Shown here: positions 8,186 to 17,238 of the stretch, piece by piece | How positions within the stretch are numbered: the stretch's first letter is position 1 | Layout of the letters: each line of letters starts with the position of its first letter | From: Actinomycetales bacterium | GTDB lineage: Bacteria > Actinomycetota > Actinomycetes > Actinomycetales > BWSM-131 | Assembly: GCA_030149025.1 (NCBI GenBank) | Contig: JASBSH010000005.1 | Location: 1 to 41,372 of the forward strand | DNA length: 41,372 bases | Reading direction: 5' to 3' | Notes under the pieces: generated by a model | What the model was told of the DNA's origin: nothing | The model's database searches: none | The model's input: the letters and a program-made list of their open reading frames with translations, nothing else | Made by a program: the position numbers and the translations under genes

Positions 8186-8572
8186 GTGACCGCTACCCCT
8201 CGAGCCGTTGAGCTCGCCGTCGCCGCCGCCGAGGCGGCAGCCGACAAGCTCGCAGGCGAGATCATCGCCCTGGACGTGAGCGACCAGCTCGTGATCACCG
8301 ACGCGTTCGTGGTCGCCTCCGCCGACAACGACCGGCAGGTCCGGGCCGTCGTCGACGCCGTCGAGGAGCGGCTCGCCAAGCTGGGCGCCAAACCCGTGCG
8401 CCGGGAGGGCCTGCGTGAGGCCCGGTGGGTGCTGCTGGACTACAACGACGTGGTCGTCCACGTGCAGCACCAGGAGGACCGGGAGTTCTACGCCCTGGAG
8501 CGGCTGTGGAAGGACTGCCCCGTCATCGAGCTGCCAGAGCACGTTCTCGGCGGCCGCGGGCCTGCCGAGTGA
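8186..8572 (+). CDS. rsfS: Ribosomal silencing factor RsfS
   Basis: RsfS binds L14 on the 50S subunit and blocks subunit joining when nutrients are short. The 128-residue protein shows the Iojap/RsfS core: DVSDQLVITDAFVVASADNDRQVRAVVDAVEE and WVLLDYNDVVVHVQHQEDREFYALERLWKD. The GTG at 8186 is preferred over the upstream GTG 8126 because AAGGAG (8176-8181) sits just before it and the extra 20 residues look random. It follows the LytR_C gene by 56 nt and precedes the phosphatase by 22 nt, matching the Rv2420c position in M. tuberculosis. Confidence 0.93.
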   Translation: MTATPRAVELAVAAAEAAADKLAGEIIALDVSDQLVITDAFVVASADNDRQVRAVVDAVEERLAKLGAKPVRREGLREARWVLLDYNDVVVHVQHQEDREFYALERLWKDCPVIELPEHVLGGRGPAE

Positions 8573-8594
8573 CGCCTTCCCGACGGCGGCGCTG

Positions 8595-9203
8595 ATGGCT
8601 GCCGAGAAGGTCGTCCTCTGGCGGCACGGCCGCACCGCCTCCAACGCCGGTGGGCTGTGGCAGGGCCAGCTCGACATCCCCCTCGACGAGGTGGGCCGGG
8701 AGCAGGCCGAGGACGCGGCTCGCGTGCTGAGCAAGCTGCCTCCGACGCGTCTGGTCGCCTCGGACCTGTCACGTGCGGCCGACACCATGGCTGCGCTGGC
8801 ACGGGTCACCGGTCTGCCGGTGGAGACCGACCCCGCGCTGCGGGAGGTGCACGCCGGTCGGTGGCAGGGCCTCAGCCGGGCGCAGATCGCCGAGCAGTGG
8901 CCGGACGAGCTGGCGGCGTGGACGCGAGGCGAGGACATCCGCCTGGGTGGGGGAGAGACACGCAGCGAGGTCGCCGAGCGGGCAGCTGCGGCGATCGAGC
9001 GGTACACCGAGTCGACCGAGTCCGGGGTGCTCGTGATCAGTAGCCACGGTGGTGCGCTGAGGGGAGCGGTGGCCCGGATGCTCGGTCTGCCCACGGGCAA
9101 CTGGGGGTCGTTCGCAGGTCTGCGCAACTGCCACTGGGGAGTGCTGGTACACGGCCGGCACGGGTGGGTCGTCGACTCCTGGAACGTCGGCGTCCTCCCC
9201 TGA
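8595..9203 (+). CDS. gpgP: Histidine phosphatase, likely glucosyl-3-phosphoglycerate phosphatase
   Basis: A 202-residue histidine phosphatase of the phosphoglycerate-mutase superfamily. The phospho-acceptor is His11 in LWRHGRT, the second histidine is His151 in VISSHGGALRG, and REVHAGRWQGLS provides the acidic/arginine elements. Its position directly after rsfS corresponds to M. tuberculosis Rv2419c, shown to dephosphorylate glucosyl-3-phosphoglycerate in methylglucose lipopolysaccharide synthesis; the specific substrate here is inferred from synteny. The ATG at 8595 has no clear Shine-Dalgarno. It could alternatively be a generic GpmB-like phosphatase. Confidence 0.8.
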   Translation: MAAEKVVLWRHGRTASNAGGLWQGQLDIPLDEVGREQAEDAARVLSKLPPTRLVASDLSRAADTMAALARVTGLPVETDPALREVHAGRWQGLSRAQIAEQWPDELAAWTRGEDIRLGGGETRSEVAERAAAAIERYTESTESGVLVISSHGGALRGAVARMLGLPTGNWGSFAGLRNCHWGVLVHGRHGWVVDSWNVGVLP

Positions 9204-9211
9204 CCCCTCAA

Positions 9212-9336
9212 GCGTGATCATGCAGTTCCGCGCGCGCAGCGGGGGGTTCCTGGGCATGCGTTGACTGCCCAGGTGGGCGTTGACTGCGCAGGTGGCGGAA
9301 ACCGCCGGGAAAGCCGCCACCCTGGCAGTCATGATC
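9212..9336. repeat. MITE-like element with imperfect inverted ends
   Basis: The left end is GCGTGATCATGCAGTT (9212-9227); the right end has GCAGTCATGATC (9325-9336), so GATCATG occurs inverted at the two ends. Between them lie a 19-bp tandem repeat and GTGGCGG (9292-9298) facing CCGCCAC (9314-9320), which can fold into an imperfect long hairpin. There is no ORF and no obvious target-site duplication. Confidence 0.5.
9258..9295 (+). repeat. 19-bp tandem direct repeat, two copies
   Basis: Copies 9258-9276 and 9277-9295 differ at one base (GCGTTGACTGC[C/G]CAGGTGG). They sit inside the palindrome-rich element upstream of tRNA-Ala. Confidence 0.85.
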
Positions 9337-9374
9337 TTCACTGCACGCGCGCAGACCCGGCGATCAAGAGCGAT

Positions 9375-9404
9375 TTCTAGGGCCGGGTAGCGGTGGTCTA
9401 TGCT
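9375..9404 (+). promoter_or_regulatory. Likely promoter of tRNA-Ala
   Basis: TATGCT (9399-9404) is a good -10; TTCTAG (9375-9380) at an 18-nt spacing is a weak -35. Transcription would begin about 30 nt before the tRNA. Confidence 0.45.
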
Positions 9405-9440
9405 TTCGCAGGTCCTCGGGGCGAGAGTTCGGCAGGACGC

Positions 9441-9513
9441 GGGGCTGTGGCGCAGCTGGTAGCGCACCTCCATGGCATGGAGGGGGTCAGGGGTTCGAGT
9501 CCCCTCAGCTCCA
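9441..9513 (+). tRNA. tRNA-Ala (GGC)
   Basis: A complete cloverleaf can be read. The acceptor GGGGCTG pairs with CAGCTCC and includes the G3-U70 pair that marks tRNA-Ala; the anticodon stem CCTCC/GGAGG encloses loop ATGGCAT with anticodon GGC (decoding GCC); the T arm is AGGGG-TTCGAGT-CCCCT; discriminator base A is at 9513. The CCA end is not encoded (CCC follows). Confidence 0.95.
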
Positions 9514-9522
9514 CCCGAACGA

Positions 9523-9741
9523 TCAGGTCCGCGGGATCACCGTGAGCACGCGCTCGGGCGCCGTCGCCTCAGCCGGGTAGCCGCTGTCGAAGTCCGGGCT
9601 GTAGAGCGGGAGCTTCCCGATCGGGATCTCCGTGAACTGCAGGTCCGTCGGCGCCACCCGGAGGAGCGCCTTGCTCAGCGTCCGGTTGATCGAGGTGGAC
9701 GACAGGCTGCCGACGAAGTAGCCCACCTTGTACGTGCTCAT
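9523..9741 (-). pseudogene. Truncated NADPH-dependent FMN reductase
   Basis: The 72-residue frame begins MSTYKVGYFVGSLSSTSINR, the FMN-binding GS-S-x-S-x-N-R start of the NADPH-dependent FMN reductase family, and continues to PIGKLPLYSPDFDSGYP, but family members run to about 180 residues with a P-E-Y-N-x-x-x-P-x-x-L-K-N-A-D-W core that is absent. The frame ends after a short unrelated tail, 9 nt from the 3' end of tRNA-Ala. The ATG at 9741 has AGGGA upstream, so it could still be translated. The simplest reading is a gene whose 3' part was deleted at the tRNA boundary. Confidence 0.75.
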
Positions 9742-9831
9742 CTGCTGTTCCCTTCGGGGCGGGAGGCATGGCCGGAACGCGGTCGGGAGTACCCACAAAC
9801 GTCCCGGCAATGTCCCGAGGACCACGGCCCG

Positions 9832-10473
9832 TCACGCCGCACGTGCCTCCAGGCTCAACAGCATCCGCTTCGCCTCCGGCCCACCCGCGTACTCACCGAC
9901 GGTTCCGTCCGAGCGCACCACCCGGTGACACGGCACGACCAGCGGCAGCGGGTTCCTCGCGCAGGCCGTGCCCACCGCACGCACCGCCTTCGGGTTGCCC
10001 GACGCCTGCGCCACGAGGCCGTAGGACTGCGTGACCCCGTACGGGATCTGCACCAGGTGCGCCAGCACCTGACGGCGGAAACCCGACGACAGCCGCCAGT
10101 CCAGCGGCAGGTCGAACCGGCGCCGGCCGCCGGTGAAGTAGTCGTCCAGCTCCTTCGCCACCCGATCCAACCGCTGCGGTGAGCGCAGCACCCTGGGGCT
10201 GATCCGCTGGGCAAGGTCCTCCAGCACCGCGTCGTGGTCCTGCCGCTCGAAGGCCAACCGGACGACGCCGGCATCCGTCGCCGCCACCAGCAGGGTACCG
10301 ACCGGGCTGTCGAGCGTCCGGTACGCGACGTCGAGGACGCCGTCCCGCTCGGCCACGTCAGCGAGGCGACGTCGCAGCGCGGCCAGCGTGTCGTCGTCCG
10401 GCTCCGTCCGTGCCCGAAGCAGCGACTGCTCCCGCTCCGTCAGCGTGGGCTCCGGCCCAACCCAGTCGTTCAT
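9832..10473 (-). CDS. ogt: Methylated-DNA-protein cysteine methyltransferase
   Basis: Repairs O6-alkylguanine by transferring the alkyl group to its own cysteine in a suicide reaction. The 213-residue protein has the C-terminal DNA-binding/active-site domain with IPYGVTQSYGLVAQASGNPKAVRAVG and the catalytic Cys182 in PCHRVV. An extra N-terminal stretch of about 45 residues precedes the AYRTLDSPVGTLLVAA fold and resembles the extension seen in actinobacterial homologues placed beside sigma factor genes; no sigma gene is adjacent here. The ATG at 10473 follows AGGGAG by about 9 nt. It is transcribed towards the pseudogene and divergent from the GGDEF gene. Confidence 0.88.
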   Translation of the reverse strand: MNDWVGPEPTLTEREQSLLRARTEPDDDTLAALRRRLADVAERDGVLDVAYRTLDSPVGTLLVAATDAGVVRLAFERQDHDAVLEDLAQRISPRVLRSPQRLDRVAKELDDYFTGGRRRFDLPLDWRLSSGFRRQVLAHLVQIPYGVTQSYGLVAQASGNPKAVRAVGTACARNPLPLVVPCHRVVRSDGTVGEYAGGPEAKRMLLSLEARAA

Positions 10474-10483
10474 CCCGTCAACT

Positions 10484-10512
10484 CCCTACGTTCCCTACCG
10501 CTCATTCCCTAC
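10484..10512. repeat. Three CCCTAC direct repeats in the ogt leader
   Basis: CCCTAC occurs at 10484-10489, 10493-10498 and 10507-10512 (GTAGGG on the ogt strand), the last two inside the shared TTCCCTACCG. The copy nearest the gene provides the ogt Shine-Dalgarno; the others may be an operator or chance. Confidence 0.5.
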
Positions 10513-10671
10513 CGATCGGATCACCCTGTAGACGTCGGACGGTGTCCGGACGTGAGGTAGGGGTTCACCCGAACGGGCAGAAGTTCGGTGAACCGCTGAC
10601 GGCGAGGCGGGCAGCGCGGCTACGGTGGGCCATCCGGGTGCGGGATCCGGGTCTTCCAACCGAGGACTGGC

Positions 10672-11373
10672 ATGGTCGCGCGGCGAGCCGAACCAGCCGC
10701 AGTGCCCATCGCACTGGCGGTCGTGATCGGCGCCGTTGTGCCCCTTGCCACCTGGGTCTTCGAAAGCCGGTGGCCCGTGGTGCTGCTGCCGCCGGTAGCC
10801 GTTTGCGGAGCCTGGCTGTGGTGGCGGGAGCGGCGCGCCGCGTCCGACGACCTCGACAGCGCCCGCGAGCTCGCGGAGGCGGTGCGCCTGCACGACGAGC
10901 TGACCGGTTGCCTCAACGACGCCGGACTGAGGTTCTTCGCGCCCCATCTGCTGCACGGCGCCAGGCGGCGGGGAGACGCCCTGCACGCGTTCGTCGTCGA
11001 CATCGACCGGCTGCGCCGGGTGAACGACAGGCTGGGGTGGGAGACCGGGGACGAGGTGCTGCTCGCCGTCGCCGAGGCGCTGCGGGCGAGCACCCGGGGA
11101 ACCGACCTGCTCGCCCGCGGCCACGCCGACGAGTTCGTCGTCATCGGGCCGGGCTGCGGCGTCCACCCCGGGGAGCTGGAGCGGCGGGTGCGTGCCTACC
11201 TGATCGAGGAGCCACCCGTATCGACCGAGATCTGGCCCTGCCGGGTGACGGTCGGTTTCGGCCTGTTGGAACCTTGGGACTCGGGTGACACCGACGACGT
11301 CGTCATCCGCGCCTACCAGGACCTGCAGCTGCGAGCCGCTGTGCGGGCCCCGTCCGCTCCCGAAGCGCGATGA
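10672..11373 (+). CDS. Membrane GGDEF-domain protein with degenerate signature
   Basis: A 233-residue protein with two short hydrophobic segments (about 10-30 and 34-51) followed by a GGDEF-type domain from about 72 to 215. Fold signatures are HDELTGCLND (74-83) and VVDIDRLRRVNDRLGWETGDEVLL with metal-site Asp110/Asp112, so the family assignment is firm. The diguanylate cyclase signature itself reads HADEF (151-155) instead of GGDEF, losing both glycines, so cyclic-di-GMP synthesis is unlikely; GTP or effector sensing remains possible. GAGG 6 nt before the ATG supports the start. It is divergent from ogt. Confidence 0.82.
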   Translation: MVARRAEPAAVPIALAVVIGAVVPLATWVFESRWPVVLLPPVAVCGAWLWWRERRAASDDLDSARELAEAVRLHDELTGCLNDAGLRFFAPHLLHGARRRGDALHAFVVDIDRLRRVNDRLGWETGDEVLLAVAEALRASTRGTDLLARGHADEFVVIGPGCGVHPGELERRVRAYLIEEPPVSTEIWPCRVTVGFGLLEPWDSGDTDDVVIRAYQDLQLRAAVRAPSAPEAR

Positions 11374-11384
11374 CCGCGTGGCCG

Positions 11385-11390
11385 TAGGGT
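11385..11390 (+). promoter_or_regulatory. -10 element for the UbiA gene
   Basis: TAGGGT ends 7 nt before the GTG at 11398, the geometry of a leaderless transcript. No Shine-Dalgarno is present. Confidence 0.5.
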
Positions 11391-11397
11391 CCTCTGC

Positions 11398-12255
11398 GTG
11401 TCGTCGTCACAGGGCCCCCGCGCGACGAGGAGCGTGAAGGCCGGACGCGCAGTCGTGGCCATGCTCCGGGCGGCCCACTTCGTTCCGGCCGTCGCCGTCA
11501 CCGCGTTCGGGACGGCGCTCGGAGCGGTGGCGGGCCTGTCAGCCGGCCGCGTGGTCCTGCTCGCCGCCGCGCTGTTGGCCGGGCAGCTTTCGATCGGGTG
11601 GCTCAACGACCTGTTGGACGCCGGCCGCGACAGCACGGCGGACCGGCTCGAGAAGCCGCTGGCGGCGGGCCTGCTGGCCCCAGCGGTCGTGCGGAGGGGT
11701 GTGGTCGTGGCGGCCGCCGGCTGCGTGGTGCTGTCCCTGACGCTCGGGTTGTGGCCGGGGCTCCTGCACCTGCTCGCTGTGGCCTGGGCCTGGGCGTACA
11801 ACCTGTGGCTCAAGTTCACGGCCGTGAGCTGGTTGCCCTACCTCGTGTCGTTCGCCCTGCTGCCGGCAGTCGCGGCGACGGCCGCGGGCCGGGCCCCGGA
11901 CCCCGCGATCGTCGTCGCCGCCGGCGTGCTCGGCGTCGCCGCTCACTTCGCCAACACCGTGGCGGACGCTCGCGCCGATCGGCTCACCGGCGTGCGGGGG
12001 CTGCCCCAGCGGCTGGGCCCGGCACGCTCGCGAGTGGTGGCGGCGAGCGGTGTCGTTCTCGCCTGCGCAGTGCTCCTGCTGGCGCCCGAGCTCGGCCTCG
12101 GACCGGCCCCGTCGCTGCCCGCCACCGGTCTGCTGGCCGGCGCGTCGGTCGTGGGCGCATCGAGCGCTCTTGTGCCCCTCAACCACGTGTTCGACGCCGT
12201 GATGGGCGCGGCCGCGCTGGCGCTCGCAGCCGTGGTCGCCACGGCATTCGGGTGA
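11398..12255 (+). CDS. UbiA-family prenyltransferase
   Basis: An integral membrane enzyme that attaches an isoprenoid to an aromatic or other acceptor. The 285-residue product is almost all hydrophobic (about eight to nine helices) and carries both Asp-rich motifs that bind Mg-diphosphate: NDLLDAGRDS (Asp71, 74, 78) and NTVADARADRLTG (Asp190, 194). The acceptor is unknown; it lacks features that would make it clearly MenA, UbiA or CtaB, and SCO-type UbiA paralogues of unknown substrate are common in actinobacteria. Start GTG 11398 is leaderless. The last eight codons and stop lie in a 34-bp tandem duplication. Confidence 0.85.
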   Translation: MSSSQGPRATRSVKAGRAVVAMLRAAHFVPAVAVTAFGTALGAVAGLSAGRVVLLAAALLAGQLSIGWLNDLLDAGRDSTADRLEKPLAAGLLAPAVVRRGVVVAAAGCVVLSLTLGLWPGLLHLLAVAWAWAYNLWLKFTAVSWLPYLVSFALLPAVAATAAGRAPDPAIVVAAGVLGVAAHFANTVADARADRLTGVRGLPQRLGPARSRVVAASGVVLACAVLLLAPELGLGPAPSLPATGLLAGASVVGASSALVPLNHVFDAVMGAAALALAAVVATAFG

Positions 12256-12296
12256 CACCGCGGCCGTGGTCGCCACGGCGTTGGGGTGACACCGCG
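12229..12296 (+). repeat. 34-bp tandem duplication at the UbiA stop codon
   Basis: Copies 12229-12262 and 12263-12296 match at 32 of 34 positions. The first copy encodes the end of the prenyltransferase and its TGA; the second is non-coding and ends 27 nt before the leuS -10. Confidence 0.9.
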
Positions 12297-12323
12297 GCCA
12301 GGGGAGCGCTGACCCCGCTGCGG

Positions 12324-12329
12324 TATCAT
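12324..12329 (+). promoter_or_regulatory. -10 element of the leuS leader transcript
   Basis: TATCAT lies 6 nt before the leader-peptide GTG at 12336, giving a leaderless leader peptide. No -35 consensus is visible upstream. Confidence 0.65.
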
Positions 12330-12335
12330 GGCGTC

Positions 12336-12371
12336 GTGCGGACCGACCTGCTTCTTCGCCTGCCGCGCTGA
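12336..12371 (+). CDS. Leucine-rich leader peptide of leuS
   Basis: An 11-codon ORF reading M-R-T-D-L-L-L-R-L-P-R then TGA. Four leucine codons (CTG CTT CTT CTG) fall within five positions, and CTT is rare in this GC-rich DNA. It starts with GTG right after a -10 box and ends 30 nt before an intrinsic terminator, so ribosome stalling at Leu codons could sense charged tRNA-Leu. It is not itself expected to have a function as a protein. Confidence 0.8.
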   Translation: MRTDLLLRLPR

Positions 12372-12425
12372 ACGCCGCCCATGGCGGCATCGGCGCGGCG
12401 ACCCCTCCTGTGTGAGGGGCTTTTT
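12362..12425 (+). promoter_or_regulatory. leuS attenuator with U-tract terminator
   Basis: GCCGCGC at the end of the leader ORF (12362-12368) can pair with GCGCGGC (12393-12399), enclosing a small hairpin GCCGCC-CAT-GGCGGC (12374-12388). The terminator is CCCCTC (12402-12407) with GAGGGG (12414-12419) followed by CTTTTT. The arms are adjacent enough for mutually exclusive folding, but which pairing is the antiterminator is not settled by eye. Confidence 0.75.
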
Positions 12426-12472
12426 CATGTTCGCAGCGGGGGTAGGCACACAAGCAGACGACGAGGGACGAG

Positions 12473-15061
<2,589 letters not shown>

Positions 15062-15126
15062 TCACGGTGGCAGCGCTTCGCTGGTCGCGCCGCAAGACCG
15101 AGCGTGCCGGTTCTGTCGACGGGCAG

Positions 15127-16011
15127 ATGGCGGGTGAGCCGGAGAACCAGCCGGCCGACGTCCGGGTCCTGACCGACTCGACGGCGTATCTCGACCCGGA
15201 CGTCGCCGTCGAGAACCGAATCGAGGTCGTGCCGCTCGAGGTGACCGTCGGGGGAGTGCCGCACCTCGAGGGCCGCGACATCTCCAGTGCGGACCTCGCC
15301 GAGGCGCTGCGCCGGTGGACGCCGGTCAGCACGTCACGTCCCTCGCCCGCACGTCTGCTCGCCGCTTACGAGAAGCTCATCGCGGACGGCGCCACGGAGA
15401 TCGTCTCGGTGCACCTGTCGGGAGACATGTCCGGTACGTGCGACGCGGCGCGGCTCGCCGCCAGGGAGGCGACGGTTCCCGTGCACGTGGTCGACTCCCG
15501 GCTGCTGGGGATGGGTCTCGGCTACGCCGCGCTCGCGGCAGCGCACGCCGCGGCGGACGGTGCGGACGGCGCCACGGCGGCCGCCGCTGCTGCCTCACGT
15601 GCCGCGGCCACTCGGGCGTTCTTCTACGTGGACACGCTCGAGCACCTGCGCCGTGGCGGTCGGATCGGCGCGGCCCAGGCGCTGATCGGGTCCGCGCTGG
15701 CGGTGAAGCCCCTGCTCGGCCTGCAGGACGGTCGGATCGTCCCGTTGGAGAAGGTGCGTACCTCAGCACGCGCCCTGGCCCGGCTGGAGGAGCTGGCCGT
15801 GCAGGCCCTCCCGGGCGCCGCGAGCGGCGACGCGATGGTCGACGTCACGGTGCACCACCTGGCCTCGCCGGAGCGGGCCGAGCAGCTGTGCGGTCGGTTG
15901 AAGGACCGGCTGGCGGCGGTGGGTGACCTGCGGGTCGCCGAGATCGGCGCGGTCGTCGGCGCCCATGTCGGCCCGGGGATGCTCGGCGTGGTGGTCTCGC
16001 CCGCGCCCTGA
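15127..16011 (+). CDS. DegV family fatty-acid-binding protein
   Basis: DegV/FakB proteins hold a single fatty acid, in Firmicutes for phosphorylation by a FakA kinase. The 294-residue product begins with the family hallmark VLTDSTAYLDPD and has the internal ligand-site signatures HLSGDMSGTCDAARLAA, VHVVDSRLLGMGLGYAAL and YVDTLEHLRRGGRIGAAQAL. A longer frame from GTG 15067, 5 nt after leuS, adds 20 basic residues and is an alternative start. The same neighbour pair as M. tuberculosis Rv2417c (DegV) near comEA/holA supports the call; no FakA gene is in the window. Confidence 0.88.
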   Translation: MAGEPENQPADVRVLTDSTAYLDPDVAVENRIEVVPLEVTVGGVPHLEGRDISSADLAEALRRWTPVSTSRPSPARLLAAYEKLIADGATEIVSVHLSGDMSGTCDAARLAAREATVPVHVVDSRLLGMGLGYAALAAAHAAADGADGATAAAAAASRAAATRAFFYVDTLEHLRRGGRIGAAQALIGSALAVKPLLGLQDGRIVPLEKVRTSARALARLEELAVQALPGAASGDAMVDVTVHHLASPERAEQLCGRLKDRLAAVGDLRVAEIGAVVGAHVGPGMLGVVVSPAP

Positions 16012-16046
16012 CAGGTGCCGTCGCGTGTCTTCGCGTGCGTGACTCT

Positions 16047-16083
16047 CGGTCCACAGGGGAGGTTCGCGCGTCGCTTGTCCACA
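16047..16083 (+). promoter_or_regulatory. DnaA-box-like sites before comEA
   Basis: TTGTCCACA (16075-16083) is the DnaA box preferred in high-GC actinobacteria; CGGTCCACA (16047-16055), same orientation and 28 bp upstream, matches at 7 of 9. There is no origin-like cluster or AT-rich zone, so at most this is a regulatory or titration site. Confidence 0.3.
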
Positions 16084-16113
16084 GATGCCGGCTGCTCGCT
16101 GGTGTGAGGCCGC

Positions 16114-17238
16114 ATGGCGGCCGAGGCTGCCGGCATGCCTGCTCAGCGCACGACCCGGCGAGGACTTCGTCACCAGCCGCAGGCCGCTGACGCCGCGGCG
16201 CGCCTGGCGACGATAGCCCGAGCCTCGGGCTCGCCCGGCGCGTCCGGCTCGTGCGGTTGGGTGCCAGCGGAACCGGCGCGGCCGGACCGCGACAGCGGCG
16301 ACGCCGACCACGCTCAGGATCTGCTGCTCGACCTGCGGGACAACGCAGTACAGAACGGTGACCGGGACGACGACACGCAGCAACGTCGTCGGCTGCGGCA
16401 CGGTGCCCCACCGGGACGGGACGACCTGGACGGCTGGCGACAGCGGGTGCTCGACCGGCTCCCGGTGACGATCCGCGAGTCTCGCTGGGCGGTGCCCCTC
16501 ACCGCCGTCGCCGCCCTGCTCGCCGTCGTCGGCCTGGTCGGCACGGTCGTCGCGGTGCGAACCGCGGCCGCGACCCCCGGCATCCCGGTGCCGGCGCGGG
16601 CGCTGGTCAGCGCAGGGCCGAGCGCTCCTTCGACCACTTCGCCTGCAGGTGCTGCCGGTGCAGCGCCGTCGCCTACGCCGTCGTCCGCGCCGTCGCTCCG
16701 TGCAGGGGTGGACCAGGCCGGCGCCGGGGTGGCCGGTGACGGGCAGGCGCGGGGCGAGCTGGTGGTCCACGTCGTCGGCCAGGTGCGGAAGCCGGGGGTG
16801 GTGCGGCTGCCTGCCGGGTCTCGGGTGAACGACGCGGTCGCTGCTGCCGGCGGGGCACTGGACGCCGCCGACCTCACCCGGGTCAATCTCGCGCGCGTGC
16901 TCGTGGACGGGGAGCAGCTGTTCGTGCCGAGACCGGGGGAGGAGCTCCCGGCAGAGGTGGCCGCGGCCCCTGCCGGCGGTGGTCGGGCTGGGCAGGTCGG
17001 CGAAGGCGCAGACGTGACCGGCGCTGGCGCGGCTGCCGGGCAAGGAGCACCGCTCAACCTCAACACGGCGACCTCTGCTCAGCTGCAGGAGCTGCCAGGT
17101 GTCGGACCCGTGCTGGCCGGCCGGATCCTGCAGTGGCGTGAGGAGAACGGCCGCTTCTCCTCGGTCGATGAGCTGGGGGAGGTGTCCGGGATCGGGCCGA
17201 AGGTTCTCGAACGCCTCCGGCCCTTGGTGACGCTGTGA
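16114..17238 (+). CDS. comEA: ComEA-type helix-hairpin-helix DNA-binding protein
   Basis: Membrane-anchored DNA receptor of the competence/DNA-uptake system. The 374-residue protein has a polar cytoplasmic N-terminus, one transmembrane helix at about 125-148, a Pro/Ala/Ser-rich linker, an SLBB domain at about 214-270 (ELVVHVVGQVRKPGVVRLPAG), and two helix-hairpin-helix motifs at about 313-372 (LNLNTATSAQLQELPGVGP and VSGIGPKVLERL). ATG 16114 follows GTGAGG; ATG 16135 is an alternative. The comEC GTG overlaps its stop by 4 nt. Two DnaA-like boxes lie just upstream. Confidence 0.92.
   Translation: MAAEAAGMPAQRTTRRGLRHQPQAADAAARLATIARASGSPGASGSCGWVPAEPARPDRDSGDADHAQDLLLDLRDNAVQNGDRDDDTQQRRRLRHGAPPGRDDLDGWRQRVLDRLPVTIRESRWAVPLTAVAALLAVVGLVGTVVAVRTAAATPGIPVPARALVSAGPSAPSTTSPAGAAGAAPSPTPSSAPSLRAGVDQAGAGVAGDGQARGELVVHVVGQVRKPGVVRLPAGSRVNDAVAAAGGALDAADLTRVNLARVLVDGEQLFVPRPGEELPAEVAAAPAGGGRAGQVGEGADVTGAGAAAGQGAPLNLNTATSAQLQELPGVGPVLAGRILQWREENGRFSSVDELGEVSGIGPKVLERLRPLVTL

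Noticed and set aside
9261..9266. TTGACT as a -35 box of a promoter towards tRNA-Ala
   Set aside because: It is part of a tandem repeat, appears twice, and no -10 hexamer follows at 16-19 nt.
10470..10505. 11-codon ORF ending in an ATGA overlap with ogt (minus strand)
   Set aside because: No correctly spaced Shine-Dalgarno, no -10 at leaderless distance, and too short to separate from chance.
16047..16083. Chromosomal replication origin
   Set aside because: Only two DnaA-like boxes, no AT-rich unwinding region and no dnaA/dnaN neighbours.
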